Source of the DNA: Budorcas taxicolor
Taxonomy: Eukaryota; Chordata; Mammalia; Artiodactyla; Bovidae
Length of the DNA: 64,000 nucleotides
Assembly (NCBI RefSeq): GCF_023091745.1
Contig: NC_068924.1
Span: 69,580,832 to 69,644,831 of the forward strand
Direction: 5' to 3'
The notes beneath the pieces are model-generated. The model ran no database searches and was not told where the DNA came from. It saw only the letters and a program-made list of their open reading frames with translations. Positions 33,340 through 46,177 of the stretch are shown here, piece by piece. Numbering within the stretch: the stretch's first letter is position 1; the number at the start of each line of letters is the position of its first letter. Position numbers and translations under genes: made by a program.

Positions 33340-33815
33340 AACCCCTTATAAAGCCAGCATGTAATAAATTCTATTCTGATCTAAAATATTTGCTGCTGTA
33401 CCATGGAAGACAACCGAATTTTCCTGCCATGTTGGTAGCTGAGTTTACCATGCAGCTTATGTTGTCTTTCAAGGTAGGGAAACTGCATCTCTCCATACCA
33501 CTGAGCGAGCAATGGCCAGCAATGGCCACTTTGGCTAATGAACTGGGAAGAAACCATGTGTGTCCCTCCTGAGCACAAGTTGAAGTCTCTGTATGGTTCC
33601 ACCACACCTCTACCTTCTCTTCCACAAGACCAGTTAGCTGCTAGGTATGAACTGTTTCTGTAGCCTGGGTGCCAGATTGCAAAGCAAAGTCCTAGACAAG
33701 CACAGCAAACCATATCGTGAACAACAAAAAAAATAATATTCTGTTTTTTTAAATCATTGAGATTTGCAGGTAGTTTGTTATTATAACATACACTGGTCTC
33801 TCCTGATGATACATA
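33340..33815 (+). mobile_element. Possible MaLR-type LTR relic
   Basis: The 3' end resembles an MLT1-class terminus: 'aaatcattgagatttgcagg', 'tagtttgttattataacata' and 'ctggtctctcctgatgatac'. The 5' half is not recognisable, so the left edge is a guess. A 10-bp tandem 'agcaatggcc' occurs at 33509-33530. Confidence 0.4.
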
Positions 33816-34129
33816 AGATGACAGGGAAGTTAGTAGAAACATATAAAAATGTTATTTTATATTCAATATCATGTTTAAAGATACTAAATATTCTTAGATT
33901 AGATTCTTACCAAATCATTTTGACATGTAATTGGTAGTTAACTAGAATTATGCTGGTCAATTTTTTGTAACTATTTAATCTTAAATTAGTAATTCAGTAA
34001 CACTACACCTCATTCCATGGTTTGTGTGCCATCTTCACTGATCCTTTGGATGGTAACAGAATCCAAAAATAACTTCTTCACAAACAGATGCTCTCATGAA
34101 CTGTTTGTTGTGGGAATAAATTTCTTCTC
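33816..34129. other. Low-copy AT-rich sequence
   Basis: No gene or repeat recognised. Confidence 0.4.
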
Positions 34130-34545
34130 TTTCTGAGCGGAATTTAATAATATTTCAACAAATTTCAAATACTTTGAATCGGCAATTTCAGTTTTAAGAA
34201 ACAGTAGAGTCAGTAAAAACACACATAAAGCTTTATGGACAAGCATTACTTATAATATTGAAAAATAGTGAAAAGCAACCTGACTATCCAACAGTCGAAG
34301 ATGAGATAAATAAATCCTGGTATATTTTAAAAATAAGTAGCCAGAATATGTCGTATGATAGAGAAGCATTTAAGACTATGGGATAAATGAATAAAAGCCT
34401 GGCATTGTAAATATAGGCATCTTTTCTCCATTCTTTATATTTATCTATGTTTTCAATGTCATCTGTTATGACTTTGTATTTTTACCATGAGGTAACATTA
34501 ATTGTTCTTTGCATATTATAGAATTAAAAAAGCATGAGTGCTGTA
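34130..34545 (+). mobile_element. Old L1 3' UTR relic
   Basis: Sense L1M-type: 'aagcattacttataatattg', 'aagcaacctgactatccaac' and 'gataaataaatcctggtata'. Strongly diverged. Confidence 0.65.
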
Positions 34546-35784
34546 AAATCATAAAATTATATTTATATGCACACATACTAAATCCTTAGCAAGATATTCA
34601 TAACTATTAACACTGACAGTTAACTTTTTAAATGTTGGCATGAAGTAAGTGAGAAGACAACCTTTATTTTATGCCCTGTACAATTTAATATTATTTTTTA
34701 TAATTCCCATGTATTCATTTTTAATTTTAAAAATGTCATCAACACAGGAAAACACACACACCTCATTCTGAGCCTCGTAAAATGAATTGATTCCCATGGT
34801 TATATCCTGATGCCCTCACTGAATAGAAGGAATAGTTACTCCAACTTCTACTAGCAGTTTGAAGTTATTCTGGGTTCTGGAATTATTTTCACGTATCTAC
34901 CCATTTATTTCCAAAATCAAAATGTACTACTTACACCCACGTTTCCCAGGCTCCACTCCAAAGTTTAAGCCTCAACAACAACAACAATCACACACACACA
35001 CAAAAGAACTCTGTCTCAAGAACACGTCTCAGAGTCACGGACTATGACAGAAAACAACTTCACGCAAGAATCAGGTGAGACTTGGATTCTTCCTTGCACA
35101 TTCCGCCCATGCTTTGGGACTGATCAATTTTGACCCTCAGTTTCATTCATCTCTATACCAGGTAAACATTCCCTCTTCATCCTTAGGAGATCAAAGATTA
35201 TTTTAGGCATATGAGGAACTGAACAAATGATACATCTAAACAAAAACGTATTTCCATTTGACTATTATAGCAAAATATATTTGTATGAATGTATAATGGA
35301 AAAATTTCAGAAGGAAAAAATTTATATAGTATTGTTCCCTCTCCTTAATGTTAAAATATTCATGATGTTTCTTTTTTCATTTGGATTTCTATGCCAGTGG
35401 AACTCACATGCTTTTCAGAAGCCAGTGTGACCCATGGTTATTTATGGGTCTACAAGTTTCATAATGTATCCCAATAAAACTATTATAGCAGGAAAGAGAA
35501 TTAACAAGGATAAGGGTAATTGAGTCATAATGTACAGTCTAGGAAGTGAAAAATGTTTTTAATCATTAATATAGCAATAACTTAAAGGAATATAATTCTA
35601 GAGGTTCTGTGTAGGCTAAGGTTTGAGTATAACAATCCCTCTTAAGACACTGAATTTTCCCCATAATATCAGTGATTATAAAAACAAGTGCATTAACAAT
35701 ACAGCATGTTGTTTCTGATAATATACGTACACATGGATGTCAACATTGTAAATTGGCATGAATCAATATTCAATGCCATGAAAA
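34546..35784. other. Low-copy sequence, nothing recognised
   Basis: Contains (CAA)n/(CA)n at 34973-35002. No gene recognised. Confidence 0.35.
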
Positions 35785-36000
35785 GTCTATACTCTCTGAC
35801 CCAACAATTTATCATGAAGAACTCATTCAACGAGGAGAAAAAACACTACAGTATAATCTAAGAAAAGGAACAATTACAGTCAAGATAAATATCCCCAAAA
35901 TAAGGCACTGTTAAAAAATACGTTGCAACTATCACACTTTGCATATTTTGTGACCATTCAAAATAATTATAAATATTAATGACATTAACATATATGATCT
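35785..36000 (+). mobile_element. Possible old L1 3' relic
   Basis: 'ctctgacccaacaatttatc' and 'gataaatatccccaaaataa' resemble the L1M 3' region. Weak. Confidence 0.4.
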
Positions 36001-37062
36001 ATCCCTATATTTGAAAGTCCAACACAGTTTTCCAAGTGACCCAATAGGTCAAACACTGTGAGATGAGACAAGATGGAGCATAAAATAAAATGACTTGTTG
36101 TGATTCAGTGATGTAGAACACCTATCTATACGCGTGCAACGATGAGAAATGTAACAAGCTTAACCCGAAACACGGTTGTGCTAGTTGGTGGTGTTTTACA
36201 TGCTTTAGTTTTCATCCAGAAAACTGCTTCATATTTTATTTATAATTTTATAATTATAAAAGGCTGGACAGAAAGCAAAAACATAGAACTATTTTCCAGT
36301 TTATGTGTTCAGGACAAGAGACATATGAAAATCAAGAGGCAAAACGATTCTGAGGATGTAGTCCACAGCCTTTCCCCTGGACTTTATTCTTCATGACATT
36401 CAAGCCAGTATTTTCTGTAGGCTATGACATTATATCACAGATCACATTACTTCAACAGTTACCAGTTTTAATCCACTTTTTAAAAATCATATACATTTAC
36501 CTAGCATTTAGCCAATTTAACTACCTAAGTCAAGAGATTCCAAGAGCAAAGAGCTCGCAATTGACTGGGTTGAGTGATTTCAACAAGATATCTAATGTCA
36601 AGTTAGAATTCTATTTTCTCTAAACTCGCTTCAAGTGAGCTGCTAGAGAGGTGACACATGACAAGAGGCACCTAAGCCAGGTTTAGCTGTACTCTCAGCC
36701 CTTATCCTAAGGGTTTGATAGATACCTGCCTAAGCACAATCGATAAACCATTCAGAATTCCGCATTCCTAAAAGACTGAGCACCACTCTGTTTCGAGCCT
36801 AGTGTGGCACAGAAGCTAAGAAACTGTGAAAACTAAGTGATCATTAATGTTCCCTACATACTCCTATAAACAGGCAAATATTTTTTAAAGTTTTCGAGGG
36901 ACAAAAACTAGTGCTCAGGCTCGAAGGGGCAAAGGCTGCGGTACAGAAGCAGCTGTGCCTTGGCTGAGATCTTCTCTGCTTCTGAAAGATGTCCTGGTTG
37001 GCGTTCTGTGTCCCTATTTCTCACACATGAGTTGAGCCTGGTGACAGATTGTGCTGTGCTTT
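36001..37062. other. Low-copy sequence, nothing recognised
   Basis: Includes a perfect 16-bp palindrome (ttttataattataaaa) at 36246-36261. No gene recognised. Confidence 0.35.
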
Positions 37063-37262
37063 TCTTGAGGCCCATGGATGGTGCAGGGGGAAGAATCTGC
37101 CTGCCAATGCAGGATACACAAGAGACACAGGTTCAATCCCTGGATCGTGAAGATCCCCTGGAGAAGGAAATGGCAACTCACTCCAGCATTCTCGCCTGCA
37201 ACATGCCATGGATGAGCCTGGAGGGCTACTGTACATGAAGCTGCAAAGAGCTGAACACTACT
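37063..37262 (+). mobile_element. Bov-tA SINE (long-head variant)
   Basis: Sense. It carries the family's optional insertion before the box-B region ('acacaagagacacaggttc'), and the head is eroded. It ends in an AC-rich tail. Confidence 0.88.
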
Positions 37263-37277
37263 GAACACACACACACA
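37263..37277 (+). repeat. Short (AC)n at SINE tail
   Basis: Six to seven AC units directly after the Bov-tA tail. Confidence 0.85.
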
Positions 37278-40117
37278 TATTTATGGATAAGAACTGCCAA
37301 GAATAAAAAAAGGAAATTTCTGGAGAAGGAGTTTGAAACAAAAGGGATTCAGTTTACTACTGAATAAAAATTTAGATTTTTAAAATAGCAAATAAAAACA
37401 CTTATGGAAAAGTATGAAATTATGTCTTTATATTTGCTTAAGTGTATGACTTAAATTTATACTGACTGATAATTCCCCAAATTCAGAAATAAGTGAAAAA
37501 TATTCTCTGCATGTTTACTGTCTATTTCACAACATTAATAAAAATAAAAGTTGCTATTTTTATATTTAAAAAGTGATAAAATTTCACAAATAGGAAATTA
37601 TTTAAATTACATAACATTTTTATAATGACAGAATTGTAGCTATATAGACCAATAAACACATTTCTCCTTAGACCTTAGTGTTCAAAGATAACAGATCCTA
37701 AAGCCTTTTTATTCCAGCCTTATCTTTTAACACTACATTTAATTATCTATGTCTACAGTGACCCAGATATATTTTTTCAATTAGAAAGCCATACCTTTGT
37801 ATGAGGAACACATTTCACCACAATTAAGAAAAAATCCAGCTAAGTGGTATACTAACAAGTAAGAAATGCATTTGTCTTCTGTAGCAAAGAGTCTGAGAAT
37901 AGATATTCCATATTCAGCAATGTCATCAGGACCCCAGGGACTTCCCATCTTTCTATGCATCAATTTTAGTACGCAATTCTTTGTCTTTATTCTTGTCACC
38001 TCTTTACCTTGTCATCAAGATGATCTCTGAGGCTACTAATTATAGACAGGAGGAAGAGATAAAGGAAGGCAAAAGTCTTTAACTAGCAACACTTTTTTTT
38101 TCTTTTTCTTTTAATTCCAAAAGGCATGCTGTCCAAGGATTTCTTTCTCTATTGCATTGGCCAGTGCGTCCCATGATCATACTTCAATGCATGAAAGACT
38201 AGGAAATGAGTTTTTTTTTAAGCTAGACCATCACCACCTGTGATGTAAACAAAATTGTTATTTCATTGTTGATGAAGAAGCAGGAATAGAAATTTGTAGA
38301 CAATACTGGAATACACAGAAAGTATCTGTCCCACTTTCCATCAATCCAAATGATTCTCTTTTCTAATACAGAGGATTCTAATAACAAAACCAAAATGAAA
38401 CACAGATAATACTTTTTCTCAATTGATGTTTTAAAATTCTTTGTAGAAACAAAAGCAGTGAAATAAGTTGAGAACAGGCAATAAGAATAAGTTAAAAACA
38501 AGAACATCAAACTTTCTTATAATGCTGTGTAAGTACAGTTATTCCCACTAAGATTACACTGCAACAAAACTTGCATAGCTTTGCTTCACCCATTTCACAA
38601 CAACTGCCCTTGAAATCCACCTCATTATTCTTAATTTCCTTACCCAGCTGAACTGCTTCAAAATGTCATAGCATCTTAGGGACTTTCTAGTAGCTGCTGT
38701 ATGCAAATATTTCATAGCCTACCATGAAAAAAAATCATCAGTTCTTTGTTACCTACAAGTAAAAGGAGAAACTGAACCACCAAATAAGGAGAGAAAGCAC
38801 TATGAAAAAATAATATCAATTATTGGTCCATAATAAATTTATAAACATAAAAGCATTTAAAAATGCTTTTAAATGCAAATGTCTTTGCAAATTTAAAAAA
38901 ATGCAGACAGGTAGAATAGAAAATAAATCTTTATTTTAAATAATAAATATTTGTTAAAAGACTTGAATTTTCCAGAAAAAAATAAACTTTTTCTTTTGAA
39001 GACAACAATTTATTTATGGGAACTTGGTAACTATCCATATGTTTGAGAAATTATGACATAAAAGCAAGATAGACTAACTTTTCTTGCACCAAGAGCAGCA
39101 GGACTGAGGGGTAATAAATATAGAAAAGCAGCTTCTGGTTCACTCAGGCAAGAATAGTGTTTTCATTAAATTTCTTTGAAGATGGAACAAGTTTCCTAAG
39201 GACACAGTTACAGTCATGAGAACCCTGTTTATATTAGGTGGGATAAAAATTAATAATTTTGCCTAAAATGGTGGGACCAAGGACAAAACTGAGTAACACA
39301 GATACATGGAGCTGTGGGAGTAGAGAGTACATGATGAACTGGAATTCAATGTTACAAATTTGAAGTCACAGAGAAACCATTTCTAACAGTTTCCTCTCAG
39401 TCTTAACTCAAGGTTAAAATTTGTGCAGGTACTTTTACTCAGTGGAGAACTTTATTAGAAACACCCAGTATGAAACTTAATGGATCACATTACACCTTAA
39501 CACCCTGGAACCTTTTCCAAAATGTTTACTTATTTCACTTGATGTTTGTATTAACTTATTTGACTTCTTCCCATGAGCTCAGTTCTTTTTCTTTTTTTTC
39601 CTTGGAGAACAGATGTCACTTTTTTTTATCCTCTATGAATCCCAGGCCTTTCTCAAAAGTGAGAAATCAAACTTTTTCTTACAATCCCTGAATCACAGAT
39701 TTTATCACTGTTCACTGAAATATAGCAATGATGTTCTCTGTCCAGTGACTGCAGTGCAGCATCAAATCTGATGAACAGTACTTGGGTTCTCTCCATTTCT
39801 CTTGCCTTTCCTTTTCTGAGTCCACAGATCTCCAAGGCAGAGAGTAACTTGGGGGCTTAGGAACTGCTCTTTCTTTATGAATTCCTCTATCACTTGTCCC
39901 AAAACCACACTCAGCATCACCGGTCACCCAAAGCTGACTAGGATTTCTCAGCTGTGTCAACTGATACAAAAGGTTCAATTAGTATAGACCTAATTAGTAA
40001 ATTTTGGTATAGATCATAATTAAAGGGCCACAATTTAAGTTAAATATTGATTTAAAAGATTTTGGATATAAAACTGATTTAAAATTTTTAGATAAAATTA
40101 GAAGGTAGTAGAAACCC
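37278..40117. other. Low-copy AT-rich block (2.8 kb)
   Basis: The longest stretch without a recognised repeat. It holds an inverted repeat with 10-bp arms at 38849-38858/38861-38870 and several T/A runs. Open frames are short and show no domain; no exon supported. Confidence 0.35.
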
Positions 40118-41620
40118 TCTTTTTTTTTTAACTTTATTTCATATTGGAGTACAGTTGACTAACAATGTCCTGTTAGCTTTAGGTACACAGCAAAGTGATT
40201 CAGTTACAAAGTATCTATTCTTTTTAAAATTCCATTTTCGATTTTGGTTGTTACATAACATTGAGCAGAAGTCCCCACAACAGATCATTGTTGGTTATTC
40301 ATTTTAAATATAGCAGAGCATACATGTTGACCCTAAACTTCCTAACTAGTTCTTCCTCCTACGCTACCCCTTTGATAATCATAAGCTCATTGTCTAACTA
40401 TATGAGTCTGTTTCTATTTTGCAAGTAAGTTCGTTTCATTTTTTTTTTAGATTCTGCATATAAGTGATATCATATGATATTTGTATTTCTCTCACTTCAC
40501 TCAGAATGAATCTCTCTAGGTCCATCCATGCTACAAATGGCATTAATCCATTCTTTTTAATGCCCGAATAATATTCCATTGTATATACGTACCACATCTT
40601 TATCTATACATCTGCCGATGGACATTTAACTTGCTTCCATTTCCTGCCTATGTAAACTGTACTGCAATGAACACCAGGGTGCATTTTTCTTCCTGGAGCA
40701 TGGTTTTCTCCAGACATATGCCCAGGAGTTGGGCTGCTGGATCATCTGGTAGCTATTTTTAGTTTTTTTAAGGGATCTCCATACTATTCTTCACAGTGGC
40801 TATATCAATTTACATTCCCACCAACTGAATACGAGGATTCCCTTCTCTCCATATCCTCTCCAGAATTTATTGCTTGTGGATTTTTTGATGATAGCCATTC
40901 TGGCTGGTGTGAGGTGATATTTCATTGTAGTTTTGATTCTTGTTTCTCTAATAATTAGCTATGTTGAACATCTGTTCATGTGCCTTTTGGCCATCTGCAT
41001 GTCGTCTTCTGAGAAATGTCTGTTTAGGTCTTCTGCCCAATTTTTGATTGGGTTGTTTGTTTTTATGATATTAAGCTGCATGAGCTGTTTGTAAATTTTG
41101 AAGATTAATCCTCTTGGTTGCATTATTTGCAAATATTTTCTCCCATTCTGTGGGTTGTATCTTCATTTTGTCTATTGTTTCCTTTGCTGTACAAAAGATT
41201 TTGAGTTTAATTAGGTCCCTTTTATTTTTTATTTCCATTACTCTGGAAGATGAATTGAAAAAAAAAAATACTGCTGCAATTTATGTCAGAAAGTGTTTTG
41301 CCTATGTTTTCCTCTAAAAGCTTTATAGTGTCTGGTCTTACATTTAGATCTTTAGCCCATTTGAATTTATTTTTATGTACAGTGCTAAGGAGTGTTCTAA
41401 TTTCAAATTTTCATTAATACATGTAGCTGTCCAGTTTTCTCAGTATCATTTATTGAAAAGACTGTCTTTCTTCCATTGTACAGTCTTGGCTACTTTGCTG
41501 TAGCTTAATTGACCATAAGTGAGTGGGTTTATTTCTAGGCTTTCTATCCTGTTCCATTGATCTGTATTTCTGTTTCTGGGCCAGTATCAGACTGTTTTGA
41601 TGAGTGTAGCTTTGCAGTAA
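40118..41620 (-). mobile_element. L1 LINE 3' portion (1.5 kb)
   Basis: Antisense artiodactyl L1. T-run/3' end at 40118-40130, 3' UTR to about 40500, then the ORF2 C-terminal region to a 5' truncation near 41620. The block around 41330-41350 matches the conserved 'DLNVRPDTIK' coding segment read in reverse. Many stops and indels make ORF2 non-functional. No convincing TSD (5 bp at best). Confidence 0.9.
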
Positions 41621-42141
41621 GTGCCCTCATGGAACTTCTGTGTTAGTTGGTGGTCTCATTTCTATGACATATTGCCCATTCCTATACATCATACGTTTGC
41701 TGTTGTGACTTCTGCTCCATGAACTGAGATGAACACTTGGCAGGTGTGTGGTTTTCTAAACTTATGGACTTGTTGTTGTCATTATGGGATTTAATTACCA
41801 TTAAAAATGAATGATAATGTTTAAAATATTATATTTAAATATAAATTGAAGAATATATATTATATATTAAATAGAAACTGCTGAAATGTGTGTGTGAAGA
41901 AAAAAAAAAGAACTCTCATTTCTATGAAAACCAAATCAAGTGTGTTGTTAAGATTTGATCTTGCCAAGTCTCTAAAAATGTTGTCAAATTGACCTGAGTG
42001 GGAAAATCTCAAAAAGTGAAGAATAATTAAGGAAGTGAGATTTTAATTCAAAGTGCTTTGAAAATTTCTCATTTAAAAAATGCTACCTCTAGTTTAGAGA
42101 AACTGAAAAGAGGATAAAACATTATATTTTAGGACTGGTTT
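41621..42141. other. Low-copy sequence, nothing recognised
   Basis: Very AT-rich near 41815-41875. No gene recognised. Confidence 0.4.
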
Positions 42142-42148
42142 ATGCAAG

Positions 42149-42353
42149 CACTTCCCAGGTGGCACAGTGGCAAAGAATCCACCTGCCAATGCAGAAGGCA
42201 CAAGAGTTGAAGATTTGATCCCTGGGTCGAGAAGATCCCCTGGAGGACAAAATGGTGACCCATCCCAGTACTCTTGTCAGGAAAATCCATGAACAGAAGA
42301 GTCTGGTGGTCTACAGTCCACGGGGTCACAGAGTCGGGCACAGCTAAGCATGA
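42149..42353 (+). mobile_element. Bov-tA SINE (long-head variant)
   Basis: Sense: head 'cttcccaggtggcacagtgg', 'ttgatccctgggtcgagaag' and tail 'gagtcgggcacagctaagca'. TSD atgcaag at 42142-42148 and 42354-42360. Confidence 0.93.
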
Positions 42354-42360
42354 ATGCAAG

Positions 42361-42763
42361 TAATGTGTGCAAGCACAATGACTCAGAACTCTAAGTGTTG
42401 TGAAGAACCCCCTAGTAAGAGATTAGTGAAGAGATGCCTTTTACGCCACATGGTGAACAATTATTTAAAATAATTTCCTCATCTTTCCATTTCTTTAACT
42501 GGCCAAAAGCTACTCCCACTATTATTGGATAAGAGAGTTTCTAATTAAACCACAGATCTCTTTGGACAGCCTATTTCTCCTCTGTGAAAAGCTTGGAAGA
42601 CAAGAACCATAAGCTTCTCTACACTTTTCATCTAGATTTCACCAATTGTTGGCAATTGCCAGTTGGGCTTTCCCAATTTTTAACTCTCCACTGTTCACTT
42701 CTACTACTTTTAGTCTATACCATTATTTTTATTTATTTATGTTTATTTTGGGGTGATACACCC
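42361..42763. other. Low-copy sequence, nothing recognised
   Basis: No gene or repeat recognised. Confidence 0.4.
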
Positions 42764-42772
42764 TCTGAGACT

Positions 42773-43545
42773 CTAATGGCAGAAAGTGAATAGGAACAAA
42801 AGAACCTCTTAATGAATATAAGGGAGGAGAGTGAAAAGGCTGGCTTGAAATTCAACATTCAAAACCCTAAGACCATGGCATCTGGTCCCATCACTTCATG
42901 GCAAATAGAAGGGGGAAAAGCGGAAGCAGTGGCAGACTTTATCTTCTTGGGCTCCAAAATCATTTTGGACAGTGGCTCAGCCAAGAAATTAAAAGACGCT
43001 TGCTCCTTGGAAGCTATGACAAAAGCTATGACAAACCTAGACAGCATATTTAAAAGCAGAATTATCACTTTGCTGATAAAGGTCTGACAGCCAAAGCTAT
43101 GGCTCTTCCAGTAGTCATGTACGAATGTGAGAGTTGGACCATAAAGATGGCTGAGTGCTGAAGAGCTGATGTTTTCCAAATGTAGTGCTAGAGAAGACTC
43201 TTGAGAGTCCCTTGGAAAGCAAGGAGATCAAAGCAGTCAATCCTAAATGATACTGACTCTCAATATTCATTGGAAGGACTGATGCTGAAGCTGAAGCTCC
43301 AATATTTAGGTCACCTGATGCAACCAGCTGATTCATTGGAAAAGACCTTGATGCAGGGAAAGATTTAAGGCAAAAGGAAAAAGTGATGGCAGAGGGTGAG
43401 ATGGTTGGATAGCATCACTGACTCAACAGACATGAATCTGAGTCAACTCCAGGAGACAGTGGAGGACAGGGGATTCTGGAGTGCTGCAGTTCACGGGGTC
43501 GCAAAGAGTCAGACATGACTAAGTGCCTGAACAACAACAACTAAA
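42773..43545 (+). mobile_element. BovB LINE, 5'-truncated (0.77 kb)
   Basis: Sense BovB beginning just downstream of the YADD coding site ('taatggcagaaagtgaatag') and ending with an AAC-type tail. 9-bp TSD tctgagact at 42764-42772 and 43546-43554. The frame 42812-43087 is the C-terminal remnant of the RT ORF. Confidence 0.94.
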
Positions 43546-43554
43546 TCTGAGACT

Positions 43555-44228
43555 AAGCGGCAGGCATCATGCCCTTTCACTCTTCCCAAATTCAGAAAAT
43601 TCAGCCAGGATCCCATGCTAGAATGTACTTTCCACTTTACAACCACACTTAGGAAAACACTGTTAAATTCAACCAAAATCTATTTTAAAAGGGTTTGACA
43701 GTGGAGTGACTCAAATCTTGGAAATTAAGGAAAAAACTTAGCTTTCTCAGAGGTAAACTTTGAAATAAACATATAATAGATTATAACAGAAATATTACAG
43801 CATCTACAGCGACAAACGTTTAAGAAGAAAGAAAAAGTGGACTGCAGTTTTATTGAAACCATTGATAGGTCCTGGACAATAAATGTATGACTCAGAAATG
43901 AGGGAGGAAAAGCTACTCAGTCATACAAGAGCAAAAGTCAGAGAGACATAAGAACCTTCCAGCAGTGCTGTTTAAGCCTGGTCTAATTAGGTCTAATTAG
44001 TGCTATTGTGATGAAGATATGGATTCCCTGGCATTTTCATTCTTATTATACAGTAGGACAAATTAAACTAAGTCAGTGAATATTCAGATCAAATGACAAA
44101 TTCTGGCTTTGAATATGGAGCTCATCCAAGGGCACAGATTGGTGCAACCTTCTGTTAAACAGAGGGACAAAAACAATGGAAGAGATCTCCATCCTGTTGT
44201 CAGACTAAACCTCCTATAGTGCTTTTGA
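43555..44228. other. Low-copy sequence, nothing recognised
   Basis: Contains a 10-bp tandem (gtctaattag twice) at 43981-44000. No gene recognised. Confidence 0.4.
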
Positions 44229-44229
44229 T

Positions 44230-44715
44230 GGCCTTCCCTGGTGGCTTGGTAGTAAAGAATCTGCCAGCTAATGCAGGAGACACAGGTTCGATCCCTGGAT
44301 TGGGAAGACCCCCTTGAGAAGGAAATGGTAACCTTTACTCTAGTATTTGGAGAAGGCGATGGCACCCCACTCCAGTACTCTTGCCTGGAAAATCCCATGG
44401 ATGGAGGAGCCTGGTGGGCTGCCACCCATGGGGTCGTGAAGAGTCGGGCACGACTGAGCAACTTCCCTTTCACTTTTCACTTTCATGCATTGGAGAAGGA
44501 AATGGCAACCCACTCCAGTGTTCTTGCCTGGAGAATCCCAGGGACGGGGGAGCCTGGTGGGCTGCCGCCTATGGGGTCACACAGAGTCGGACACGACTGA
44601 AGCGACGCAGCAGCAGCAGCACTCTAATATTCTTGTCTGGAGAATCCCATGGACAGAGGAGCCTGGTGGGCTATAGTCGTTGCGGTGCAAAAGAGTCAGA
44701 CATGGCTTAGTGACT
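44230..44715 (+). mobile_element. Bov-tA SINE split by Bov-A2
   Basis: Head and first half at 44230-44347 ('gccttccctggtggcttggt', 'ttcgatccctggattgggaa'). The second half is at 44632-44715, continuing at the point where the first stops. The Bov-A2 at 44348-44620 interrupts it. Confidence 0.94.
44348..44620 (+). mobile_element. Bov-A2 SINE nested in Bov-tA
   Basis: Complete dimer with AGC tail. TSD of 11 bp with one mismatch: actctagtatt at 44337-44347 and actctaatatt at 44621-44631. It lies in the same orientation as its host element. Confidence 0.95.
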
Positions 44716-44774
44716 AAACAACAATAACAATGAATGCTGAGACTGTATTTACTAGTATTTCAAAATACGATATC

Positions 44775-45481
44775 ACTTTCTCTACTCAAAAATCTTTAAT
44801 AGCTTCCCACTGTTTAAATGAAAATGCCAAATTTTGAGCCAGATATACTAGACTGTGGATAATTTAGTCTTATCCTACATTTGAGATCTAAATCTTCAAT
44901 TTGTAACCTAGAATATCACTATTACCCACTACACATTTCTTTGTTTGGTCAAATCAGGCCACTTCTGGTTCCCAAAACATCTTTTCTTTCCCTCTTCCAT
45001 GCTGCTGGTCACTCCTCCTAAGAATCTGTTTGCAAAATGTTCATCTTGTCAATATTAGCACCAAGGTCACCTCAAGTCATGATGGAGACTGAGGCAAAAT
45101 AAAAAGCAATAATATTTATTTAAATTTTAATATTTTTTCCTACTGGCATTTTTGGTACTAAGTATTAATATTAATTTTTTAAAATATTGCATTGAAATAT
45201 TATTTATCTTGATTGCTGAGATTTTTGGCATCCTCTTAAATTTTGTGCTTGAGGCACTAAACTCACTTACTTCATCCTAGAAGCTTCTTCATGAAGACTT
45301 TCTGATTGCCACAGCTAAGCATACACTTTCTTTGGTCCAAAATTCCAAAGCACTTTGTTTCTCTGTCCTTAATATCCCTCAACGTTTCTACTTCTTCTAT
45401 CACCACTATTAGTTTCTAAGGTCACTGAGGGTAGAAAGCTGGTGGTATCTTGGTTTCATCCTCATCATTTTGCATTTCTCT
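44775..45481 (+). mobile_element. L2 LINE relic
   Basis: Sense L2 pieces: 'caaaaatctttaatagcttc' and 'tgctgctggtcactcctcct' at 44785-45020, then 45265-45480 ('atgaagactttctgattgcc', 'ttctaaggtcactgagggta'). The middle, about 45050-45260, is not clearly L2. Confidence 0.6.
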
Positions 45482-45492
45482 CATGCGGATTT

Positions 45493-45614
45493 TGGAGAAG
45501 GAAATGGCAACCCACTCCAGTGTTCTTGCCTGGAGAATCCCAGGGAGGGGGGTAACCCCAGTGGGCTGCCGTCTATGGGGTCACACAGAGTCGGACATGA
45601 CTGAAGAGAATTAG
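45493..45614 (+). mobile_element. Bov-A SINE monomer
   Basis: A single Bov-A unit. TSD of 11 bp with one mismatch: catgcggattt at 45482-45492 and catgcagattt at 45615-45625. Its tail lacks the AGC repeat. Confidence 0.93.
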
Positions 45615-45754
45615 CATGCAGATTTAATGTTGGAAAACTGAGAAGCAAACTATTTTACTGGCAAAATGAGAATTCTCTGTACTTCTTTATTCTCTGCTCC
45701 TCTTAGGGAAATCTTTAGAAGGGACTTTTTAAAAATATAAAGAGTGGCAGACTC

Positions 45755-46050
45755 TGAGTCATTCATTCACCGGATAAATACTCACTGGGCTTGGATTACA
45801 TGCCATGTGCTCTTGGGGTAGACAGGATCCAGCAGAGAATGTGTGCGACACGATCCCTGAACTCACGGATGAAGCGTTTTAACAGGGAAAAATTCAAGAG
45901 TGAAGTGTTGTCCCTGATGGTGATGAGCGCCATGAAAGAGGATGAAGCAGATGTCAAGGAGGGAGGTCTACAGAAAAATTCTTTAACCTCTGAGTGGGTG
46001 AGTCCAAACAAAGTAACTCGAGGAAGGTATTACCAGGAACCAGGCTCCGA
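45755..46050 (-). mobile_element. L2 LINE relic
   Basis: Antisense L2: 'cattcattcaccggataaat', 'acatgccatgtgctcttggg' and 'gatggtgatgagcgccatga'. The 111-codon open frame at 45791-46126 lies within this relic and is not a gene. Confidence 0.65.
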
Positions 46051-46177
46051 AAACCTGATGTTTTGCTGTGTCTACTCTGACAACCTCACATATCATGCAC
46101 TTATTAGGGAATGTCTGGGTAGCTGATTACCTAGTACTGCAGGGGAGCAGAAACCACCACACCAAAATGTCTCTTTG

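Noticed and set aside
33111..33572. 153-codon plus-strand frame
   Set aside because: Begins in an antisense Bov-tA and runs into a probable LTR relic.
40118..41620. Possible functional L1 ORF2
   Set aside because: Antisense 3' portion only, with many stops and indels.
44271..44710. Several overlapping 60-110 codon open frames on the plus strand
   Set aside because: They are read through Bov-tA and Bov-A2 sequence; the same peptides recur at every copy of these SINEs in the window.
45791..46126. 111-codon plus-strand frame starting at an ATG
   Set aside because: Most of it lies on an antisense L2 relic; no homology to a known protein and no exon context.
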